DNA of 7,532 nucleotides from Caldifarciminota bacterium (GCA_011042705.1 DRBW01000056.1:1-7532); one strand, 5' to 3'; shown: positions 1 through 6,551, counted from the stretch's first letter. Notes: generated by a model not told the origin, from the sequence alone. Translations and numbers: made by a program.

Positions 1-930
1 CTGAAGCTCGGCGCCGAGGCCCTGGCCTACCAGAGTGGCGGCGGCCGTGCCGAAACCTATCCCGAGCATAAAGGACATGGATTCGATTCTCACAGCTATC
101 TCATGGGCAGCCAGTGCGATGGTACCGAGGCTCGTCACTATCCTGAGAAACACCACGAATCCCAGACGCAGTATAAGCTGTTCGAGGGCCGTGGGTGTGC
201 TGATCTTCACTATCTGGGAAAGAAGCTCTCTGTCGAATCGGAGGACTCCCTCTTTCCACGGACCCCCGAGGATCATTTTCCACAGGAGGACCGTATAGAC
301 CAGCATGCCCAGCACAAAGGAACTTCCCGTCGCTATTCCGGCGCCGAATACCTCGAGCCTCGGAAAGGGACCGGGCCCGAAGATGAGCAGGTAGTTCATC
401 AGGATGTTGAAGCTGTTCATGACGAAAGTTATTTTCATCGGAGTCCGCGTATCGCCGGCGCCTCTCATGGAGGCCCCCGCCACGAAGAGGAAGAATCTGA
501 AGGGAGCGAAAAAAAGCACCGTCCTGACATAAACCGTGCCGAGTTTCTTGACGAGCGGGCTCACTCCGAAAAATCCGAAGAAAATTGGCGTGAAGAAATA
601 CATAAAAAGGGCCACAAACAGGCCCGCGGCGATGCTGAGGGCTATGGCGTTTATCGCTGATCTGCCCGCTTTCTCATAATTCCTCGCCCCCACAAACCTG
701 GCCACCGTTGCCGTTGCCCCCGCCGAAAGTGCCTGGAAAATGGACGTCACGACAAAAATCATGGCACCGCCGAGCCCCACGCTGGCGATGGCGACGGTCC
801 CGAGCCTGGCCACCATGAGCATATCGACGAAGAAGACCATGGTGTGCAGCATATTCTCAAGGAGAGCCGGCCAGGCCAGTTGAATGATCAGGGAGGTAAG
901 GGGTTTGCCCTCGAAATCAAGCCTCTCCAA
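1..930 (-). CDS. MATE family multidrug/cation efflux transporter (3' end beyond window)
   Basis: This is an inner-membrane antiporter of the MATE family, which expels organic cations or drugs using a Na+ or H+ gradient; the substrate cannot be told from sequence. The visible 310 residues have many hydrophobic segments. Family signatures include SMRGAGDTRTPM (about 154-165) followed by an Asn-rich helix ending NYLLIFG (179-185), and the start of the second repeat with IALAAHEIA (271-279) and TLVGQGLGA (299-307). Usual length is about 450 residues, so roughly 140 lie beyond the left edge. The only in-frame start candidate near the N-terminus is TTG at 928-930. An in-frame stop lies a few codons upstream, and AAGGAG sits 6 nt before the TTG. 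The gene overlaps the amidohydrolase by 14 bp, so it is probably the last visible gene of a coupled operon. Family assignment is firm; the non-ATG start is well supported. Confidence 0.93.
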   Translation of the reverse strand, partial: MERLDFEGKPLTSLIIQLAWPALLENMLHTMVFFVDMLMVARLGTVAIASVGLGGAMIFVVTSIFQALSAGATATVARFVGARNYEKAGRSAINAIALSIAAGLFVALFMYFFTPIFFGFFGVSPLVKKLGTVYVRTVLFFAPFRFFLFVAGASMRGAGDTRTPMKITFVMNSFNILMNYLLIFGPGPFPRLEVFGAGIATGSSFVLGMLVYTVLLWKMILGGPWKEGVLRFDRELLSQIVKISTPTALEQLILRLGFVVFLRIVTSLGTIALAAHEIAVRIESMSFMLGIGFGTAAATLVGQGLGAELQ

Positions 931-2431
931 TCCCCTCTCCTTCCGCCTTTTTGCCGCCTATATAGAGATCGATCACCTTCAGGTCCCCGGGGTCGGAATC
1001 GGGCCTTCCTTTCAGGATCAGGAGATCAGCAAGATAGCCCTCGGATAGCTTCCCTTTGATGTCCTCCTCGAAGGAAAAAAGCGCGCCACCTTCCGTGTAG
1101 AGGGAGATTGCCCTTTCGGCCTCTAGCCTCTCGCTCTCCACTGGATGACGCATGGCTCCACTGAGCCCCAGGAAGGGCGACGGAGGCATGCTGTCTGAGC
1201 CGAAGGCGACTTTCAACCCCGACTCACAAAGGGTTCGGAAGGGATTGTTCCGCCTCCAGCGCTTTTCACCTAAAAAGTTCTCGTACATCCCTCCCTCTCT
1301 TCCCCATCTCGCCACGAAATTCGGCTGTACTGAGAGGTAAATCTCCAGTTCGCGGGCTGCGCCGATCGACCTCTCCAGCGGAAACTCAAAGTGTTCAATC
1401 CTGTGCCTCAATGGATTCCCCGTGGAAAGGGCTTTGCGGAATCCCTCCAAGACCTCCTCTATAGCCCTGTCACCTATGGCATGAATGATGACCTGGAATC
1501 CCGCATTTTCAGCGCCTCTGACGAGTTCCTCGATCTCCTCGGAATTCAACAAAAGGATGCCCGACGCATCCGTTCCCTCATAGGGCTCGAAAAAAGCCGC
1601 AGTTCTGGCGCCCACCGAGCCGTCGGCGAAGGCCTTTATCCCGCCGATCCTGAGATGGATGCTGCCGAAACCAGTTGAGAGCCCCGCCTCAGCAAGTGCC
1701 CCGAGGTACCTGCGGTAAAAGCTGTGATAGACGCGCAGATTGAGCTTTCCTTCCCTCTCGAGTTTCCGATATATCCTGAAGGTCCTGGGGCTTCCGAACT
1801 CGTGAACCGATGCCACGCCGAGTTTCATGTATTCTCGCTGTCCGCGAAGGATGCCCTCCTCTATCTCCCTCTCATCGGGGGGAAAATATCTCTCGAGGTT
1901 GAGGGGTACATCTTCAACCATCACGCCCGTATCCCGATCCACGCCATCGACCCCCTCGGGAAGCAGCTCGAGAGCCCTGCTGTTTCCCACTGCCACGTGG
2001 CCGCAGACGCGCCTGAGTATCACCGGCCTGTTCGGGGCAACACGATCCAGTTCGGCCCGGCTCGGCAAACGGCCTTCCTTCCACCTGGATTGATCGAAGT
2101 CGACGAAAACATAGAGTTTCTTCTCCCTCTCCGAGACAAAATTTCTGATGTATTCCAGCACATCCCTGAGCGAAGAAAAACCCTCCAGGGAAGGTCTGTA
2201 AAGATCGATACCGTATGCGTGTAGGTGGCAGTGGGCATCCACGAAGGCCGGCAACAGCATATATTCGCCACTGTATTCCAGAAAAGGCAGGTATCTGCCG
2301 AGAAAGCGAGCATCGGATCTATCGAGAACACCCTCGATCCTGCCCCCGCTCACGAGCAGGGCGATCCCTTTCTGGAATCTCCCTTCGAGGAAAGTCCACT
2401 CTGCCGTTATGATAAACCTTTCTGTCATCAT
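917..2431 (-). CDS. YtcJ-type metal-dependent amidohydrolase (Amidohydro_3)
   Basis: A 504-residue, full-length member of the amidohydrolase superfamily, YtcJ/N-substituted formamide deformylase-like branch. These cytosolic TIM-barrel metalloenzymes hydrolyse C-N bonds of amides or formamides; the real substrate of most members is unknown. Motifs in order: metal motif DAHCHLH (D65, H67, H69), CGHVAVGNSRAL (143-154), KAFADGSVGARTAA (266-279, the branch-specific Lys and Asp-Gly-Ser), HAIGDRA (317-323), HRIEHFE (343-349), SDS (412-414) and a C-terminal GYLADLLIL beta-sandwich return (465-473). All expected metal and catalytic positions look intact. No signal peptide is visible. Its ATG overlaps the stop of the upstream M23 gene by 4 bp (ATGA). 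AGGA abuts the start with too little spacing, so translation probably relies on reinitiation. A second Met directly follows and could be the true start. Calling it a formamide deformylase would go beyond the sequence. Confidence 0.93.
   Translation of the reverse strand: MMTERFIITAEWTFLEGRFQKGIALLVSGGRIEGVLDRSDARFLGRYLPFLEYSGEYMLLPAFVDAHCHLHAYGIDLYRPSLEGFSSLRDVLEYIRNFVSEREKKLYVFVDFDQSRWKEGRLPSRAELDRVAPNRPVILRRVCGHVAVGNSRALELLPEGVDGVDRDTGVMVEDVPLNLERYFPPDEREIEEGILRGQREYMKLGVASVHEFGSPRTFRIYRKLEREGKLNLRVYHSFYRRYLGALAEAGLSTGFGSIHLRIGGIKAFADGSVGARTAAFFEPYEGTDASGILLLNSEEIEELVRGAENAGFQVIIHAIGDRAIEEVLEGFRKALSTGNPLRHRIEHFEFPLERSIGAARELEIYLSVQPNFVARWGREGGMYENFLGEKRWRRNNPFRTLCESGLKVAFGSDSMPPSPFLGLSGAMRHPVESERLEAERAISLYTEGGALFSFEEDIKGKLSEGYLADLLILKGRPDSDPGDLKVIDLYIGGKKAEGEGIGEA
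937..942 (-). promoter_or_regulatory. Ribosome binding site for the MATE gene, supporting a TTG start
   Basis: AAGGAG on the minus strand, 6 nt from TTG at 928-930 and lying inside the end of the amidohydrolase gene. It is the strongest Shine-Dalgarno match near this junction and decides the start, because no ATG or GTG is available in frame between the upstream in-frame stop and the ATG at about codon 27, which would remove the first part of the first membrane helix. Confidence 0.75.
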
Positions 2432-3210
2432 TCCTGAACGAAAAGCAGGGGGTCTATCCTGGCGTTCTTCAGGAAAACCTCATAATGGAGGTGAGGACCC
2501 GTGCTCAGCCCGCTCGTCCCCACCGAACCGATTATTTCCCCCTTCTTGACCTTGTCTCCGGGCTTGACGAAGATCCTGTCCAGATGACCGTAGAGCGTCC
2601 TGTATTGACCGTTGTGATCTATCAGAACCTGATTGCCGAAGCGCTCAGAATAGGATGCCTTAAGGACGATTCCGGAAGCAGTGGCGATGACCGGCGAGCC
2701 CAGGGGAGCGACGATATCGATTCCCGGATGATCTCGGGAGAAAGTCCGGCTCACAACCCCTTTGACGGGCATCCCCGAGGGAATGTACTCGTCGGGGGGA
2801 GGAAGTTCCTCCACGGCTTTCTCGGCCGTATCGGGAAAAACGGGCCTTCGGGGCTCGCCCTCCCTTTTTACTTCCTCTTTCAATGCCAATCCTATATCGG
2901 GGGGAGGTGGACTGTACTGTAATCCGAGCATTTCCGACACCCTCTTCCGGAATTTTTCGAGCTCTTCGAGCCGCCGTGCGAGTTCCACAACCTTCGCATT
3001 TTCCTTTTTCAGCCTTGCATTCTCCATCTTCAGAAACCTCGCCCTCAGGACTTCCTTATAAAGGGAGCTATAAAAGATCGTGGTGATGACGACCAGAAGC
3101 ACGAGGGCGAGAAACAGGGAAAGGACGAGGAAAAAGAGCCTCTTCCTGATGAAAAACTGAAACCGGCCCCCTTTCTTCGAAATTATGATAACCGTGTAGC
3201 CTTCTTTCAT
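2428..3210 (-). CDS. Membrane-anchored M23 (LytM/NlpD-type) metallopeptidase with coiled coil
   Basis: 260 residues. The N-terminus reads YTVIIISKKGG and is followed by basic residues, as in many anchored M23 proteins. Next come one hydrophobic segment (about 25-47), a charged heptad-like coiled coil (about 50-96), a Pro-rich linker (100-145) and a C-terminal peptidase M23 domain (about 150-258). Zinc ligands are all present: H161 and D165 in HPGID, and H242 in HLH (240-242). The second catalytic His is in YGHL (H209). It should therefore be an active peptidoglycan endopeptidase facing the periplasm, or a divisome or elongation regulator; the type II topology and coiled coil fit either. It is the first gene of the M23-amidohydrolase-MATE operon and overlaps the next gene by 4 bp. 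No Shine-Dalgarno sequence precedes its ATG and a promoter lies almost against the start, so the mRNA may be leaderless. Confidence 0.94.
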   Translation of the reverse strand: MKEGYTVIIISKKGGRFQFFIRKRLFFLVLSLFLALVLLVVITTIFYSSLYKEVLRARFLKMENARLKKENAKVVELARRLEELEKFRKRVSEMLGLQYSPPPPDIGLALKEEVKREGEPRRPVFPDTAEKAVEELPPPDEYIPSGMPVKGVVSRTFSRDHPGIDIVAPLGSPVIATASGIVLKASYSERFGNQVLIDHNGQYRTLYGHLDRIFVKPGDKVKKGEIIGSVGTSGLSTGPHLHYEVFLKNARIDPLLFVQE

Positions 3211-3217
3211 TCTATTA

Positions 3218-3246
3218 ATCTTAATTTATCGCGCAAAGAGGGTCAA
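3218..3246 (-). promoter_or_regulatory. Sigma70-type promoter for the M23-amidohydrolase-MATE operon
   Basis: On the minus strand TTGACC (3241-3246) is separated by exactly 17 bp from TAAGAT (3218-3223). This would start transcription at about 3211, one base before the ATG. An alternative overlapping pair, TTGTCC (3248-3253) with GATAAA (3225-3230), also at 17 bp, would leave a leader of about 8 nt. The preceding gene ends at 3345, so a separate promoter is needed or useful here. Confidence 0.5.
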
Positions 3247-3332
3247 TGGACAACCGCCTGCACGGCAGAATGAGAACAAATATCCCTGTACTCTAACAGC
3301 CCCTATCTCTTCTATCTGAACGATAAAGTTTC

Positions 3333-3344
3333 GCCGGGCCCGGC
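3333..3344 (-). terminator. GC-rich palindrome abutting the dockerin stop, possible terminator
   Basis: GCCGGGCCCGGC is a perfect 12-bp palindrome touching the stop codon at 3345-3347. As RNA it could form a 4-bp GC stem with a GGCC loop, followed on the minus strand by GAAACTTTATCG. The T content after the stem is poor and the stem is short, so intrinsic termination is only a possibility. Confidence 0.25.
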
Positions 3345-3914
3345 TCAGCGCAGATAGATGCCTTGACCGAACCTCCTGCCCGGGATCTTGATGGACTCTT
3401 TCTCCCCTCTGTCCTCTCCGGGGCAATCGGGAGGAGGGCCTCCGGCAAACAAATAGTTAGCGAGATATGTCAGATCGCTCGCGCTGATTGTGCCATCGCC
3501 GTTAACATCGGACGCCCACAGGGAAGCCGGAGGCTGTCCCCCCTCGAAAAGGTAGATCGCGAGATAGGTCAGATCGACGAAATCCACGCCTCCATCTCCG
3601 TTTACGTCTCCACATAAAGCTCCAGTTGTTTGTGGATAGAAAAAGCCAACGGAAAGGTCGTAGGATGAGGATTGAGCCTTACCTGCCATGCATTGGCCGA
3701 GAGCAGCACGATGCCCGAAACTCCCTGAAATCGATTTTATTCCGCCGACATCAAAGACATACCACTTTATGGAGCAGGTCCTTCCCTTCGTCCTCTCCGC
3801 GACTTTATTCCCCTGCGTCAGGTTTCTCTTTTCCTTAGAAGGAGTGACGCCGAGGGGAACAAGTAAGAACGTCAGGAAAAGAACGGTTCCGATTCCTCCA
3901 CCGCGCGAAGTCAT
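3345..3914 (-). CDS. Secreted protein with C-terminal dockerin-type calcium-binding repeats
   Basis: 189 residues. An N-terminal hydrophobic stretch (about 8-22) after MTSRGGG is consistent with an export signal. Residues about 49-94 resemble a short module common in exported proteins of FCB-type bacteria (W-V-x-D-x-GG, then a GQ around 73-74, then SYDLSVGFFYP at 84-94). Two dockerin-type loops follow, DVNGDGGVDFVD (103-114) and DVNGDGTISASD (136-147), each leading into an L-T-Y-L-A-x-Y-L-F helix. This is the duplicated calcium-binding F-hand arrangement of type I dockerins. The GGPPPDCPG segment ends the pair, and a basic ~22-residue tail follows. AGAGGAG (3923-3929) lies 8 nt before the ATG and overlaps the stop of the upstream gene, only 13 bp away, so the two are probably co-transcribed. 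No catalytic domain is present. The dockerin may bind an unknown partner or simply be a surface module. Confidence 0.85.
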   Translation of the reverse strand: MTSRGGGIGTVLFLTFLLVPLGVTPSKEKRNLTQGNKVAERTKGRTCSIKWYVFDVGGIKSISGSFGHRAALGQCMAGKAQSSSYDLSVGFFYPQTTGALCGDVNGDGGVDFVDLTYLAIYLFEGGQPPASLWASDVNGDGTISASDLTYLANYLFAGGPPPDCPGEDRGEKESIKIPGRRFGQGIYLR

Positions 3915-3922
3915 GGCACTCG

Positions 3923-3929
3923 CTCCTCT
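3923..3929 (-). promoter_or_regulatory. Ribosome binding site of the dockerin gene
   Basis: AGAGGAG, 8 nt before the ATG at 3912-3914, overlapping the TAG stop (3928-3930) of the preceding gene. It fixes the start and suggests coupling of the two secreted-protein genes. Confidence 0.7.
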
Positions 3930-5793
3930 ATTTTCCGGGACCGACTTCCCCGAGATCGGGTTCCTTCTTTTCTTTCAGACCCTTTTCAGCTCTGCCTATC
4001 TCAATATTACGTCCTGTCTCCTCTACACCCGGCACAAGCATCATCTCGCCGGTGGTCTCTTTGGACGGAGCTCTCCTCTGCTCCATTTCCTTAAACATCT
4101 GGTTTCTCACCATCCCGCCCTTCCGGCCGATTTTCTCGACGTTCGCCGGTCTCTCTCGCGTCTCCTTTCCCCTCTCCACTCCGATCGCTATCCACGTAAA
4201 CTCACAGTTGGGATCCCCTGCACCCGATTTCACCGTAAATCCTTCCCTGGATCTCTCAGCTATGTACAGGCCGGAGTAAGAACCCACTGGTGTAACCGTT
4301 ATCTCGACCGGCTCCTCTTCTGTCAAAAACTCCGAAAATGAAGAACTGAACCTTATGTGGGCAATGCCGTCTGCGAGCTTCCCTGTTCCGTGGGCAATCA
4401 GCTCCTGGCGCTCTGCCTGTACGGAAGAAAAGGCCTCATACTCCCCTTTAGAACTTTTCTTCATTGTATACCAGCCTCCATCGGCGTATGCATTTCCATC
4501 GGTATAGAAAATGAAATCTGCTACCTCATACATACCTGAAGAAAATATCGCCAAAATATGACCAGGGCCCGCATACCACTTCTGTACCCATAATGTCGGT
4601 ATAGTATCAACGTAATTCTCAAAGCGACCTCCTATACCACCACTTGAATGAGCCTCGATAGCATTGCCCTCGGTATAGTGAATGTTTATTCCAGTTTGTG
4701 CATTTAAGATACCGATACCCTCCCCTTGCGGTTCCTCGATCAGGATGCCTGCCGCCGGTTGGTCAAGATGGATACCCCAGTTCTGGGCATTGGATACCTT
4801 CACTCCCATATAACAATCCTCCACATAAAGGCCAAGACTCTCTGCGTGGGAAATCCGTACACCGTCACCCGCGATAGAGTCCAAAAGAATCCCGGTGGAC
4901 GCATTCTCAATGTTAATTCCATGGTCACCTGCATTTTTGATGTAAAGGCCATCGTCGCCCACTCCCATCAATGTGATTCCGTCGTCGCGCGCGCTGTCAA
5001 CGTATACCCCATCCCAATGTGTATACTTGACCCTGAGACCATACCATCCGGCTGTATCCACCAGCAGGCCGTTCTGGTTAGCTTTGTAAACATGAAAACC
5101 ATGATCACCTGCTTTCACCACACCATACCCGTCGTAGCCAGCGGAATCTATCAAAATACCATTAAAACCAGCACTCTCTATCCGCAAGCCATACCAGTTC
5201 ACCGAATCGACATAAATCCCATATCTCGACTGATTTCCAATCCGCAGCCCTGCGAAGTCAGCGTTTCCTATAAAGACGCCATAGGAATCGGAAGGTGCCA
5301 CCTCCAATTTCGCCCTGGGATTTGATGTTCCGATTCCGACTCTCCCTGTGAGCCGATACACCGTATCACCCTCTATTTCCCAGTCTCCATCTGGTGAGGA
5401 GTGCACCGAATATACAGCAGTATCAGCATAGGTCGAATAAAAGGCATTCCCCACACTGACTATCGGCATCAGAGGATCGAATTCGGGGTCAGGTGGTATC
5501 TGAACCCCCAGCCAACGTATCTTTCCAAACACATCCCTTGGTATCGGATTCACACTGCCCAATAACACCGTAAAAAAGCCATCCTGCACGGGAACCCCTT
5601 CTTGAGTTTCGGTCCAGATCTGCACAGAACCTGTCGAATCCCTGTAAATGGTAAATACCATGGTATAATTGCTGTCAGGAACAGGATCGCCCGATACATC
5701 CGTCAGCCTCCCCTGATAGTTCATCATAGGTGGGACCTCACCAGATAAGGGCACCACCAACACCGCTATAATCAACACCACACACGCCTTCAT
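3928..5793 (-). CDS. Secreted fibre-like protein with ~22 Gly-centred decapeptide repeats
   Basis: 621 residues from ATG 5791-5793, chosen because GGGAGG (5802-5807) sits 8 nt upstream and the protein then begins with a clean signal peptide (MKACVVLIIAVLVVPLSG, 1-18). The frame stays open 33 codons further but without such features. Order of parts: MMNYQGRLTD domain (about 23-131), found at the start of many exported FCB-type proteins; a short segment ending VGIGTSNPRAKLEV (152-165), as in phage tail-fibre-like proteins; a repeat block (168-390); a linker; a conserved C-terminal beta domain (about 438-541, from AERQELIAHGTGKL to WIAIGVER) resembling one seen at the end of related proteins; and an 80-residue highly charged tail rich in Glu, Lys, Arg and Gly. 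No catalytic residues are recognisable. I infer a surface or extracellular fibrous protein, perhaps adhesive, possibly trimeric. Architecture is clear, function unknown. Confidence 0.85.
   Translation of the reverse strand: MKACVVLIIAVLVVPLSGEVPPMMNYQGRLTDVSGDPVPDSNYTMVFTIYRDSTGSVQIWTETQEGVPVQDGFFTVLLGSVNPIPRDVFGKIRWLGVQIPPDPEFDPLMPIVSVGNAFYSTYADTAVYSVHSSPDGDWEIEGDTVYRLTGRVGIGTSNPRAKLEVAPSDSYGVFIGNADFAGLRIGNQSRYGIYVDSVNWYGLRIESAGFNGILIDSAGYDGYGVVKAGDHGFHVYKANQNGLLVDTAGWYGLRVKYTHWDGVYVDSARDDGITLMGVGDDGLYIKNAGDHGINIENASTGILLDSIAGDGVRISHAESLGLYVEDCYMGVKVSNAQNWGIHLDQPAAGILIEEPQGEGIGILNAQTGINIHYTEGNAIEAHSSGGIGGRFENYVDTIPTLWVQKWYAGPGHILAIFSSGMYEVADFIFYTDGNAYADGGWYTMKKSSKGEYEAFSSVQAERQELIAHGTGKLADGIAHIRFSSSFSEFLTEEEPVEITVTPVGSYSGLYIAERSREGFTVKSGAGDPNCEFTWIAIGVERGKETRERPANVEKIGRKGGMVRNQMFKEMEQRRAPSKETTGEMMLVPGVEETGRNIEIGRAEKGLKEKKEPDLGEVGPGK
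4624..5292 (-). repeat. Coding tandem repeat: ~22 decapeptide units (30-bp period)
   Basis: Residues 168-390 of the 621-aa protein. The first 13 units (4903-5292) are exactly 10 residues each, with Gly at position 5 in all 13. The approximate pattern is A-G-x-x-G-[ILV]-x-[IV]-x-[SN], for example AGDHGINIEN, THWDGVYVDS and VGDDGLYIKN. After that the Gly-to-Gly spacing alternates between 9 and 10 for about nine more units. The alternation of small and beta-branched residues points to a beta-solenoid. Units have diverged at DNA level, so this is an old protein repeat, not a recent satellite. Confidence 0.85.
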
Positions 5794-5833
5794 ACTGCAT
5801 ACCTCCCGTTTGATTTGAACCTGTGAAGACCCT

Positions 5834-5861
5834 TGAATACATCGAAACAACCCATTGTCCA
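5834..5861 (-). promoter_or_regulatory. Weak candidate promoter close to the 621-aa secreted-protein gene
   Basis: TGGACA (5856-5861), 16 bp, TATTCA (5834-5839) on the minus strand. It would give a leader of about 35 nt before the ATG at 5793. The match is modest and this call is weaker than the promoter at 6523-6551, which could instead drive a long leader into the same gene. Confidence 0.25.
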
Positions 5862-6345
5862 CGTGCTGTTTTTCCCTCGTCCATATCCCCATCTCAAAGC
5901 CGTCCTCCTGTTGCCCTCTTAACGCCTGTCCGTGCCGGCTTCAGACAGGGGGAAAGGCCGCCTCCAAACTCAAAAAACAAACTCACCTCCGTCACGCGCT
6001 TCTCTCTCGATACGAGGGAAACACCGCCACAAAACCTGCTACTGCGGACAGAGGAATGTTTTCATAGCCTGGATAATCTGTTAGCCCGGTATTTGGACCT
6101 GCGAAAGGGGAAGATATTGACTCAGGCTTACGCCCGATTAACAGGATGGGCTCTCTCTTTTCGGGGAAATCGGGAGGGTCTGATAGTTGACAATATTCTT
6201 TTTGCGAGGGAAACGGCCTGTAAAGAACAGGGAAGTAACGACGAGAAATTCTCCGCTGCCCGGGTAAGCTCAAGGGGGGTGGACGCATGTGAAGGGGTTT
6301 CACTCGATAATCGCGCGGAGGCAAAGGTTGCATGGAGTGAGGATC

Positions 6346-6516
6346 GGGAAACCTGGAGAGATTCCGATACACGCTGCACCGGGTGTTGAAGCGTATCTTC
6401 CGAAGTTTATAGCAGGGAGCAGAATGAAAGTGGGCCCTTTGAGCCTGTGAAGGAGAGAATTGCATAAAGCCTATATTCAAGCGCACCAGGTTTCCCTTCA
6501 CTTCTCAGCTTCCCTT
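6346..6516 (-). ncRNA. Candidate structured RNA or structured leader start
   Basis: On the minus strand the predicted transcript start (about 6516) is followed after some 20 nt by GGGAAACCTGG (6486-6496), whose exact complement lies at 6346-6356. This 11-bp helix would enclose about 129 nt. Inside is a hairpin at 6366-6397 (GATAC and GCT pairing with AGC and GTATC, with a 2-nt bulge). A 7-bp pair GTGAAGG/CCTTCAC (6495-6501 with 6447-6453) overlaps the 11-bp helix by 2 nt and would compete with it. It does not match RNase P, tmRNA, SRP or 6S signatures I know. The strand is inferred from the promoter; the same pairs exist on the plus strand. Confidence 0.3.
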
Positions 6517-6522
6517 TTTGTT

Positions 6523-6551
6523 TTTATAGAAAGACGTAGGGAAATTGTCAA
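6523..6551 (-). promoter_or_regulatory. Near-consensus sigma70-type promoter
   Basis: TTGACA (6546-6551), exactly 17 bp, TATAAA (6523-6528), read on the minus strand; predicted start near 6516. This is the best promoter match in the window. It points into the non-coding stretch upstream of the fibre-like gene, about 720 nt from that gene's ATG, so it either drives an RNA gene or gives a very long leader. Confidence 0.6.

Larger units (their letters stand above)
3211..3344 (-). other. 134-bp intergenic region between dockerin gene and M23 operon
   Basis: Contains the promoter near the M23 start and a perfect 12-bp palindrome directly after the dockerin stop codon. No further gene is visible; short reading frames crossing it are not protein-like. 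Confidence 0.6.

Noticed and set aside
103..660. Plus-strand open frame opposite the MATE gene
   Set aside because: Its product is highly charged and unlike any protein; the minus strand encodes a clear MATE transporter throughout.
3226..3426. 66-codon minus-strand frame across the dockerin end and intergenic gap
   Set aside because: It overlaps the dockerin gene out of frame and has no protein-like features.
3688..4341. 217-codon plus-strand open frame opposite the two secreted-protein genes
   Set aside because: It spans two minus-strand genes with signal peptides and ribosome binding sites and has no recognisable domain; it is a shadow.
5794..5892. N-terminal extension of the fibre-like protein by 33 codons
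   Set aside because: The extension would bury the signal peptide inside the protein and lacks a ribosome binding site, whereas GGGAGG precedes the ATG at 5793 at the right distance.
6187..6192. TTGACA on the plus strand as a -35 box
   Set aside because: No acceptable -10 element lies 15-19 bp downstream (GAAACG at 17 bp).
5823..6389. 188-codon open frame on the plus strand
   Set aside because: It runs antisense to the start of the fibre-like gene and across the non-coding stretch, lacks a good ribosome binding site and shows no family I can name. A stretch around 6100-6240 vaguely recalls sequence near group II intron reverse transcriptases, but there is no reverse transcriptase domain and no domain V hairpin, so I do not call a retroelement.
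6484..6497. AGGGAA followed by GGTG on the minus strand, recalling the core of a cobalamin riboswitch
   Set aside because: The conserved GCTG-CCCGC-AACTG stretch and the B12 box are not present in the following sequence.
5992..6501. 169-codon open frame on the minus strand starting with GTG, 15 nt after the predicted transcript start
   Set aside because: The product is Arg/Pro/Ser-rich with no domain, signal or hydrophobic pattern, its ribosome binding site is poor, and the same DNA is also open in other frames on both strands, as expected by chance. It remains the only protein alternative to an RNA reading; BLASTP of the product would decide.
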